Shown one piece after another: positions 33,708-39,269 of a stretch of DNA of 39,269 nt. How positions within the stretch are numbered: position 1 is the first letter of the stretch; the number at the start of each line of letters is the position of its first letter. Source of the DNA: an uncultured Collinsella sp. (GTDB taxonomy: Bacteria; Actinomycetota; Coriobacteriia; Coriobacteriales; Coriobacteriaceae); the NCBI GenBank assembly GCA_900550415.1, contig URSO01000014.1:1-39269 (forward strand), in the 5' to 3' direction. Made by a program: the position numbers and the translations under genes. The notes beneath the pieces were generated by a model. That model made no database searches. It saw nothing but the letters and a program-made list of their open reading frames with translations, and was not told the origin of the DNA.

Positions 33708-35132
33708 CTAGCACACACCTTCCACAAAGCGGTCGAGCTCAACAAAACGGGAACCCTTGACCAATACAACATCATGATTTTCGAGCGCGCCGCCCATGCG
33801 GTCGAGCACCTGCTGATAATCGGAGAACACCTGGATGCGGTCCTCATCCATGCCCATCATGCGTGCGGCATCGGCCATGAGCTGAGCCAGCTCACCACCG
33901 ACGCACGCGAGCATGTCGAGCTTCTTGGCGGCGGCATAGGCGCCCACGAGCTCATGCATGCGGGGAGCCTCGTCGCCCATCTCGCCCATCTCGCCCAAGA
34001 TCGCCATGCGCGAACCGTCACAGATGAGCGAGCACAGCAAATCGAGGCCGGCAGCCATAGACTCGGCACTGGCGTTATAGGAGTCGTCGATGATGCGTGC
34101 TCCGCTCTTGGCGCGCTTGATCTCCTGACGGTGGCCGGTGATCGTAAGACCCCTAAAGGCAGCATCGATCTGCTCGGGCGTCACGCCCAGACGATAGGCG
34201 ACCGCGGCGGCCTTGACGGCATTGGGCACGGACTGCACGCCGGGAATGGCCAGCATGGTATCGACCGTGTCGCCCTGACCAAAGTCGAGCGTAAAGACCG
34301 GATGGCCCTCGTCGTCGACGCGAATGTCGCGCGCGCGGATCTCGTCGTCGTCCGAGACGCCGGCCATCATCACGTCAATACCCGCAGGCTGGGCGAACGT
34401 ATCGCGAATAAACGGCGTAAAGTCGTCCTCGCCGCCCAAAACCAGCAACGGCGAGAAGTCGCCGGCGGCGCACATGCCCTGGACAATCTCGGACTTGGCG
34501 CGGGCGATGTTCTCGCGGCTGCCCAGAATACCGATGTGGGAGGTTCCGATCTTGCTCACGATGGCAAGATTGGGGTTGGCAGACTGGGACAGGCGCTCAA
34601 TCTCATGAAAATGGTTCATGCCCATCTCGAGCACCAGGACCTCGGTATCGGCCGGAGCAGAAAGCACCGTGAGCGGCATGCCAATCAGGTTGTTGAAATT
34701 GCCTTTGGTGGCCCAGACGCGATAACGCTTGGCGAGCACGGCGGCGAGCACGTCCTTGGTCGTCGTCTTGCCAATCGAACCGGTAATGCCGACGACCAGG
34801 CAGCCAAGCTCCAAGCGATATACATGCGCCAGGCGCAGCAAGAACTCCTCGGGGTCGTCGGTCATCAAGATGGCACATCCCTTGTCCTGCGCCAGCGAAA
34901 CCAGCTCGGCATCGGGCTCACGCGTCATCACGACGGCACCGGCACCCGACTCGATGGCACGGGAGGCAAAATCATTGCCGTCGACCTTTTCGCCGGGGAA
35001 GGCGACAAAGATCGTCCCTTCCTCGACCTGGCGCGAGTCGATAACGCACCCGCGGCATACCCGATCGACTTCTCCCGTCACGGTTCGGGCCCCTGTTGCG
35101 GCCGCGAGGTTGTTGACGGCGATCTCTATCAT
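33708..35132 (-). CDS. murF: UDP-MurNAc-tripeptide-D-alanyl-D-alanine ligase
   Basis: Mur ligase of 474 residues that adds D-Ala-D-Ala. The ATP loop is GITGSIGKTTTKD, followed by TKGNFNNLIGMPLTVL and EMGMNHFHEI, which are MurF markers, and DDSYNASAESM in the C-terminal half. The start follows CAGGGGAGCTGCA. The 127-base gap to ftsI carries a possible promoter, and the murE gene normally found here is missing. MurE- and MurF-type ligases resemble each other, but EMGMNH and the pairing with mraY favour MurF. Confidence 0.96.
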   Translation of the reverse strand: MIEIAVNNLAAATGARTVTGEVDRVCRGCVIDSRQVEEGTIFVAFPGEKVDGNDFASRAIESGAGAVVMTREPDAELVSLAQDKGCAILMTDDPEEFLLRLAHVYRLELGCLVVGITGSIGKTTTKDVLAAVLAKRYRVWATKGNFNNLIGMPLTVLSAPADTEVLVLEMGMNHFHEIERLSQSANPNLAIVSKIGTSHIGILGSRENIARAKSEIVQGMCAAGDFSPLLVLGGEDDFTPFIRDTFAQPAGIDVMMAGVSDDDEIRARDIRVDDEGHPVFTLDFGQGDTVDTMLAIPGVQSVPNAVKAAAVAYRLGVTPEQIDAAFRGLTITGHRQEIKRAKSGARIIDDSYNASAESMAAGLDLLCSLICDGSRMAILGEMGEMGDEAPRMHELVGAYAAAKKLDMLACVGGELAQLMADAARMMGMDEDRIQVFSDYQQVLDRMGGALENHDVVLVKGSRFVELDRFVEGVC

Positions 35133-35169
35133 TGCAGCTCCCCTGTAAACCTAATAATGCTATCGGCGT

Positions 35170-35175
35170 ATTGTA
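35170..35175 (-). promoter_or_regulatory. Possible -10 element upstream of murF
   Basis: TACAAT on the minus strand, preceded by GCTGGGA, lies about 37 bases before the murF start. No good -35 hexamer is seen 17 bases upstream, so an internal promoter at the ftsI-murF gap is only a possibility. Confidence 0.3.
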
Positions 35176-35259
35176 TCCCAGCGCCGCGCATGCGTGGTGC
35201 AGGGCATGTGAACACCCCTCATATGGGACAACAAACCACGCCCCAAAGATTGTAACCCC

Positions 35260-37125
35260 CTACTTCGTGCGCGGGATACCCAGCACGTCGAGCGCGTTGG
35301 CCATAATGAACTGGAACGGAACCGCAGCGGCATCTGAGCCGCTCGGCGTTCCGTCGAGCGTGATATAGCACAGCACCTTGGGCGATTGTGCCGGTGCAAA
35401 GCCCATAAAGGACGACATGTAGTTCTCCTTGAGGTAGCCGCCGTTCTCGTCGGCACGTTCGGCCGTACCGGTCTTACCCGCCACGTCATAGCCGTCAACC
35501 GCGCCGCCAACGCCCGTTCCCTCCGACACGACCGTCTGCATGCACGATGTCACCTGGGATGCGGCATCCTCCGAAATCGCGCGCTCGCCTTCGCCCCAGT
35601 CCTTCTCGTCACCTTTGCTGGACTTATAGAAGTGCGGGGTCATCATCACGCCGCCGTTGGCGATGCCGCCCACGGCACGTGCGATCTCAATCGGCGAGAC
35701 AGACAGCGCCTGTCCAAAGCTCATCGAGCCCAGCGTGGCGCCGTCATACTGGTCACGCTCCTTGACGATGCCCAGGCTCTCGCCCGGAAAATCGACACCA
35801 GAGCTGTGACCGATGCCCCACTTGTCCACATAGGCGGCAAAGTCGTCGGCACCGATCTTGCGCCCCACCAGGACAAAGCCTACGTTGGACGAACGGCGCA
35901 TCATCTCGCGCACATCCATGGTCATGGCATAGTCGCGCTTGTCGGCATCGGTGACGGTATCGTCGCCCACCTTGATGCTCGCCGGCACCTCAAACGACGT
36001 ACTCGACCGCACGACACCCAAGTCGAAGCCGGCGCCCGCCACGAGCGTCTTAAAGACCGAGCCGGGCTCGTAGGCGTCGGTGACCAGGCGCAGGTTCATA
36101 TCCTCGGTCTTGGCGTTTTCCAAATTGGTCTGGTCGTAGGTCGGATACGAGCAGGCTGCCAAGATCTCGCCTGTCGTAGGGTCGGTGACCAAAGCCGAGC
36201 CGTTCTTGGCCTTTGTCTTCTCGACAGCCTCTGCCAGAGCGTCCTCAGCCGCACGCTGGATATTGACATCGAGCGTCGTCACGATATCAACGCCGTCGAC
36301 CGCAGCCACCTTTTTATAGGCACCGCCCGCGATATAGCTGCCGTCCCTCGCGCGCTCGCGCACGAGAGAACCGTTCGTGCCGGTCAGAAGTTTGTTGTAT
36401 TGCTTTTCGAGACCCGTCAAGCCGTCGTTGTCTACATTCACTACACCCAGCACCTGCGATGCCAGATTGCCGTATGGATATACGCGCTTCATGGCCTGCT
36501 CAAAAAGCACGCCGGGCAGGTTCTTCTTCTCCAGCGCCGCAGCATCGTCTTCGTCCACCTGGCGCTTGATATACACCCAGGTTCCATCGGACTCAACGAG
36601 CTTACGGCAGGTCTTTTTATCGATTCCAGTTGCCTTGACCAGCGCCGACACCGTCTTGTCAACATCCTCGACAAGCTGCGGGTTCACGGCGATATTGCGA
36701 CATTCGACCGACGACGCCAGCACGTTACCGTTGCGGTCGTAGATGGTGCCACGTTTGGCATAGAGGGTCTGCGCAAGCAGGCGACGCGCATCGGCACGCT
36801 CGCGCAGTTTATCGGCTTCGACAATTTGATAGTCGGCAAGGCGAAAGACGCCCAAGCCCAAGCCAAACCCAATGAATCCCATGACGGCTTTGCGGCGAGG
36901 CAGAGGCGTGCCTGTGAGCCATTCGGTCGACGAGCTCTTGCGCGACCTGGTGTTATGCACTTGAGGGCCGCCCGAGCCGCGAAGTCGCGACGCCGGGTCG
37001 TTGCCACGGGACCGCCCGGCGTTGTAAGATTGCCGACCCGTTCCTTGATAACCAGAACGTCCCCGCGACGAGGGACGTCCAGAACCGCGGCCCCCATCGG
37101 AACCGCGGCGATAGTCATTTGTCAT
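35260..37125 (-). CDS. ftsI: Septal penicillin-binding protein (FtsI/PBP class B)
   Basis: Class B transpeptidase of 621 residues that cross-links septal peptidoglycan with FtsW. A 70-residue Gly/Arg/Ser-rich cytoplasmic tail with strong positive charge precedes one membrane helix (about 80-95). The dimerisation domain has KRGTIYDRNGNVLASS. The transpeptidase motifs are SVFK (Ser356), SSN (412-414) and KTG (551-553). There is no PASTA domain. It starts 17 bases after the ftsL-like gene and has only a weak ribosome site (GTAGCTGAGT). Confidence 0.96.
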   Translation of the reverse strand: MTNDYRRGSDGGRGSGRPSSRGRSGYQGTGRQSYNAGRSRGNDPASRLRGSGGPQVHNTRSRKSSSTEWLTGTPLPRRKAVMGFIGFGLGLGVFRLADYQIVEADKLRERADARRLLAQTLYAKRGTIYDRNGNVLASSVECRNIAVNPQLVEDVDKTVSALVKATGIDKKTCRKLVESDGTWVYIKRQVDEDDAAALEKKNLPGVLFEQAMKRVYPYGNLASQVLGVVNVDNDGLTGLEKQYNKLLTGTNGSLVRERARDGSYIAGGAYKKVAAVDGVDIVTTLDVNIQRAAEDALAEAVEKTKAKNGSALVTDPTTGEILAACSYPTYDQTNLENAKTEDMNLRLVTDAYEPGSVFKTLVAGAGFDLGVVRSSTSFEVPASIKVGDDTVTDADKRDYAMTMDVREMMRRSSNVGFVLVGRKIGADDFAAYVDKWGIGHSSGVDFPGESLGIVKERDQYDGATLGSMSFGQALSVSPIEIARAVGGIANGGVMMTPHFYKSSKGDEKDWGEGERAISEDAASQVTSCMQTVVSEGTGVGGAVDGYDVAGKTGTAERADENGGYLKENYMSSFMGFAPAQSPKVLCYITLDGTPSGSDAAAVPFQFIMANALDVLGIPRTK

Positions 37126-37142
37126 ACTCAGCTACCGTCTTG

Positions 37143-37613
37143 TTACTGAGCGGTCGCGGTCGAGCTAGCGCCCGCGGCTGCATCCTGCGAAAAATCAAGT
37201 GTAACGCTCTCGCTGGGCTCCACCATGCCATAAGCGCCCGCAAGGTCGCGAATGCGCGTGTCGGCACCATAGACCGAATGCATGACCTCCAGGTCGGAGC
37301 TCTCATCGGTCGCTTTTTCGAGCGTGCTGGTAAGCTCGGCGTTGCTGTTGAGCACCTGGGCCGTAACGCCGGCGAGCGCCACGCGGGCGACGCCGATCGT
37401 CATGAAGATAGCCGCAATGATGCAAAACGTTTTAAGAACGCTCATGAAAACCGGGCTTACCGCCTGGTTTGCCTGACGGCCCGCGCCCGTGTAGACATCA
37501 AAGCGCGGCGTGCGCTGCTCACGGGGAGCAACGGGGGCCTGCGGCGTCTCACGATAGGCGGGCATGGCGTTCATATCATAGGCGAGTGCTGCGTTTGAAG
37601 TGTTGTAGCCCAT
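37143..37613 (-). CDS. ftsL: FtsL-like cell division protein
   Basis: A 156-residue bitopic protein in the ftsL position, between rsmH and ftsI. It has about 55 cytoplasmic residues, one membrane helix (about 58-83, VLKTFCIIAAIFMTIGVARVAL), a short helical or coiled stretch (NSNAELTSTLEKATDESSDLEVM) and a low-complexity tail. FtsL sequences diverge strongly, so the assignment rests on topology and location. The start ATG follows GGAGGCGGCATATC. Confidence 0.82.
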   Translation of the reverse strand: MGYNTSNAALAYDMNAMPAYRETPQAPVAPREQRTPRFDVYTGAGRQANQAVSPVFMSVLKTFCIIAAIFMTIGVARVALAGVTAQVLNSNAELTSTLEKATDESSDLEVMHSVYGADTRIRDLAGAYGMVEPSESVTLDFSQDAAAGASSTATAQ

Positions 37614-37703
37614 GATATGCCGCCTCCCATCCCGAGTACGTTGGTAGTGTGTTTAAGCTTCGTTTATGGTGCGAGCGGGAGGTCCAATATCGCGCGGTCG
37701 CGC

Positions 37704-38669
37704 CTACAGACGCTGCGCCACGCGGATTTTGGCTGATCTCGCCCGAGGGTTGCGCTCAACCTCATCAGGCTGGGCAACCAGGGGTTTGCGGGTGATGACC
37801 TTGAGTATCGGCACGTTGCCGCACACGCACACCGGAATCTCCGGCGGACACGTGCACCCCTGGCTCATCTCCTTAAAGTGGTTCTTTACGATACGGTCCT
37901 CGAGCGAGTGATACGAAATGACGCAGATGCGTCCGCCCGGGTTGAGCCACCTGGTGGCGGCATCAAGTCCTCGTTCGAGCACATCGAGTTCGTGATTGAC
38001 CTCGATGCGAATGGCCTGGAAACTTTTCTTGGCCGGGTGTCCACCATGCCGACGAGCGGCAGCTGGGATACCCGCCTTGATGATCTCGACAAACTGACCG
38101 GTGGTTTCGATCGGTTCTTGCTCGCGGCGGCGCACGATCTCGCGCGCGATCTGCGAGGCGAACTTCTCTTCGCCGTAGACGCGTAGAATCCGGGCGAGGT
38201 CGTGTTCGTTATAGGTGTTGATGACCTCAGCTGCGTTTAAGGTGTTATTGCCCGGATCCATCCGCATGTCCAATGGGGCGTCCTCGTTATACGAAAAGCC
38301 CCTGCCAGGGATATCGAGTTGTGGTGACGAAACGCCCAAATCGAACAGGAAGCCATCGACCCCGGGCACCTCGGCCGAGCAAAGCAGCTCGTCCAAGTCG
38401 CCGAAGTTGCCCTTCAGCAGCTGGTGCGGAACGCCGGGAACCTCGCGGTCCAGACGGGCGCCAGCGGCCTCGAGGGCCATGTCGTCCTGATCGACGCCGA
38501 GCAAAAGGCCCGTCTCCCCCACCTGTGCGGCCATCTTTACCGAATGGCCGGCACCGCCAAGGGTGCAATCGCAGACAACGGAGCCGCTCTTTAGCTGCAG
38601 CGACTCAAGCACTTCGCCGAGCATGACAGGTTCATGCCGATATTCTTGTGTCAAGATCCCACGCTCCAT
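37704..38669 (-). CDS. rsmH: 16S rRNA (cytosine-1402-N4) methyltransferase
   Basis: SAM-dependent methyltransferase of 321 residues (RsmH/MraW) that methylates C1402 of 16S rRNA. The N-terminal EYRHEPVMLGEVLESL, the SAM loop CDCTLGGAGHS, and the blocks FDLGVSSPQLD, GFSYNEDAPLDMRMD and SYHSLEDRIVK are diagnostic. ATG 38669 gives a start slightly longer than average. The gene follows mraZ after 20 bases, the standard beginning of a dcw operon. Confidence 0.96.
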   Translation of the reverse strand: MERGILTQEYRHEPVMLGEVLESLQLKSGSVVCDCTLGGAGHSVKMAAQVGETGLLLGVDQDDMALEAAGARLDREVPGVPHQLLKGNFGDLDELLCSAEVPGVDGFLFDLGVSSPQLDIPGRGFSYNEDAPLDMRMDPGNNTLNAAEVINTYNEHDLARILRVYGEEKFASQIAREIVRRREQEPIETTGQFVEIIKAGIPAAARRHGGHPAKKSFQAIRIEVNHELDVLERGLDAATRWLNPGGRICVISYHSLEDRIVKNHFKEMSQGCTCPPEIPVCVCGNVPILKVITRKPLVAQPDEVERNPRARSAKIRVAQRL

Positions 38670-38689
38670 CCGTTACCCGTGCCTTGCCC

Positions 38690-39124
38690 TTACGAGAAGA
38701 AAAGGTCCAGCAGGGCCTCATCGTCATCGTCCTCATCGGCCGCGGCGCGATCCCAAACCTCAAGGTGGTCGTAGTTACCCACAACCGTGACCTCGCGGTC
38801 GAGGTTCGCCTGCTTGCGGAGAGACTCAGAAAGACCGATACGACCCGCGCTGTCCACATCCATCGACGTGGTGCGCTTGTTGATCGCCCTCATGAGCTTC
38901 TGGTCGTTAATGTCACGCGGGTTAAAACCCTCGTGGCCCTCACGACCCGCGAAGAGCCCTTCGACCCACTTATCGAAGGCCTCGGCAGAGAACACGTACA
39001 GAGCATCGACATCCAGGGCTTTGAACACGCGAACGTGCTCTCCAAGCTCCTCGCGAAGGGGTGCAGGCAGGGACAGACGACCTTTTGCATCGAGATTGCG
39101 CTCGTATGCACCAGTCATTCCCAT
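38690..39124 (-). CDS. mraZ: Transcriptional regulator MraZ
   Basis: A 144-residue protein with two AbrB-like swapped-hairpin domains, each with the DxxGRxxx motif (DAKGRLSLP and DSAGRIGLS). MraZ forms ring-shaped oligomers and represses the dcw promoter. The C-terminus is acidic (ADEDDDDEALLDLFFS). The start ATG at 39124 follows GGGGAGGGCGCAC. A second ATG two codons on is possible. The upstream region carries a well-formed promoter overlapped by a palindrome, which fits autoregulation. Confidence 0.95.
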   Translation of the reverse strand: MGMTGAYERNLDAKGRLSLPAPLREELGEHVRVFKALDVDALYVFSAEAFDKWVEGLFAGREGHEGFNPRDINDQKLMRAINKRTTSMDVDSAGRIGLSESLRKQANLDREVTVVGNYDHLEVWDRAAADEDDDDEALLDLFFS

Positions 39125-39160
39125 GTGCGCCCTCCCCTCGGTTACTCAGATGGCACGTAC

Positions 39161-39177
39161 GCGGGGAACCACCCCGC
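39161..39177. promoter_or_regulatory. Palindrome downstream of the mraZ promoter (putative operator 2)
   Basis: GCGGGGAACCACCCCGC is palindromic (GCGGGG/CCCCGC) and shares the core GGGGAACCRCCCC with the palindrome at 39198-39214, in the same orientation and 37 bases centre to centre. It lies in the mraZ 5' leader. Confidence 0.6.
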
Positions 39178-39192
39178 CTGTCGACGTCATCA

Positions 39193-39221
39193 ATAATATG
39201 GGGAACCGCCCCATTTTTCAA
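39193..39221 (-). promoter_or_regulatory. mraZ/dcw promoter with embedded operator
   Basis: On the minus strand TTGAAA (39216-39221) and TATTAT (39193-39198) are separated by exactly 17 bases. That spacer is filled by the palindrome ATGGGGAACCGCCCCAT (39198-39214, plus strand). Each arm includes TGGGG, resembling the TGGGN boxes bound by MraZ in E. coli. Confidence 0.7.
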
Positions 39222-39239
39222 CACCTTTCCCCACCCCCT

Positions 39240-39269
39240 CCCCCCCCCCCCCCCCCCCCTTCCCCCCCC
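39240..39269. repeat. Poly-C tract at window end
   Basis: Twenty C's (39240-39259), TT, then eight C's end the window. It is probably a contig-edge sequencing artefact. A true homopolymer cannot be excluded. Confidence 0.7.

Noticed and set aside
32349..35255. 968-codon plus-strand open frame opposite murD, mraY and murF
   Set aside because: It spans three verified minus-strand genes and has no recognisable motif or ribosome site. It is a composition shadow.
35386..37149. 587-codon plus-strand open frame opposite ftsI
   Set aside because: Antisense shadow of ftsI with no start signal and no domain.
39161..39214. LexA/SOS box at the mraZ palindromes
   Set aside because: The core GGGGAACCRCCCC does not contain the GAAC-N4-GTTC arrangement of Gram-positive LexA sites.

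Overview
The window is a GC-rich bacterial chromosome segment. It most resembles a gut Coriobacteriia genome (Collinsella-like Actinomycetota). That placement is inferred from base composition and gene order: a dcw cluster with sepF and divIVA but no ftsA, a short anaerobe-type ThiC, and a PiT transporter paired with a DUF47 protein. No rRNA, tRNA, CRISPR array, prophage or insertion sequence was seen. No gene-free stretch exceeds 300 bases.

The left half (1-15.5 kb) holds metabolic and accessory genes in short units. They are polA (-), an M18 aminopeptidase (+), yaaA (+), a small membrane-anchored protein (-), a TPP riboswitch with thiC and then thiD (+), a pentapeptide-repeat protein (-), an SGNH hydrolase (-), a PARG-like ADP-ribose hydrolase with an altered catalytic motif (-), a Bax-inhibitor-1-type membrane protein (-), a small unknown (-), a PiT phosphate transporter with its DUF47 partner (+), and a nitroreductase (+). 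Several gaps carry unusually long perfect or near-perfect inverted repeats.

The right half (15.5-39.2 kb) is transcribed entirely from the minus strand. Read in its own direction it runs mraZ, rsmH, ftsL-like, ftsI, murF, mraY, murD, ftsW, murG, murC, murB, ftsQ, ftsZ, terminator, pgeF, pstS, pstC, pstA, pstB, phoU, yggS, sepF, yggT, divIVA, terminator. The first block makes lipid-linked peptidoglycan precursor and the divisome. murE is absent from its usual place between ftsI and murF.

The order ftsZ-pgeF-yggS-sepF-yggT-divIVA is widely conserved in Gram-positive bacteria. Here it is split by a complete high-affinity phosphate uptake operon (pstSCAB-phoU), joined to pgeF by an ATGA stop-start overlap. 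The window therefore carries a low-affinity (PiT/DUF47) and a high-affinity (Pst/PhoU) phosphate system, the latter embedded among cell-division genes.

The strongest points for follow-up are the pst insertion, the PARG-like protein with QEA in place of QEE, a yggT gene that appears to start on a non-AUG codon, paired palindromes placed within and just downstream of the mraZ core promoter, a nitroreductase whose first half is written in a different, G+T-rich codon style, and a set of long-armed intergenic inverted repeats with small inner hairpins. Most of the window is ordinary housekeeping. No clearly new multi-gene system was found.
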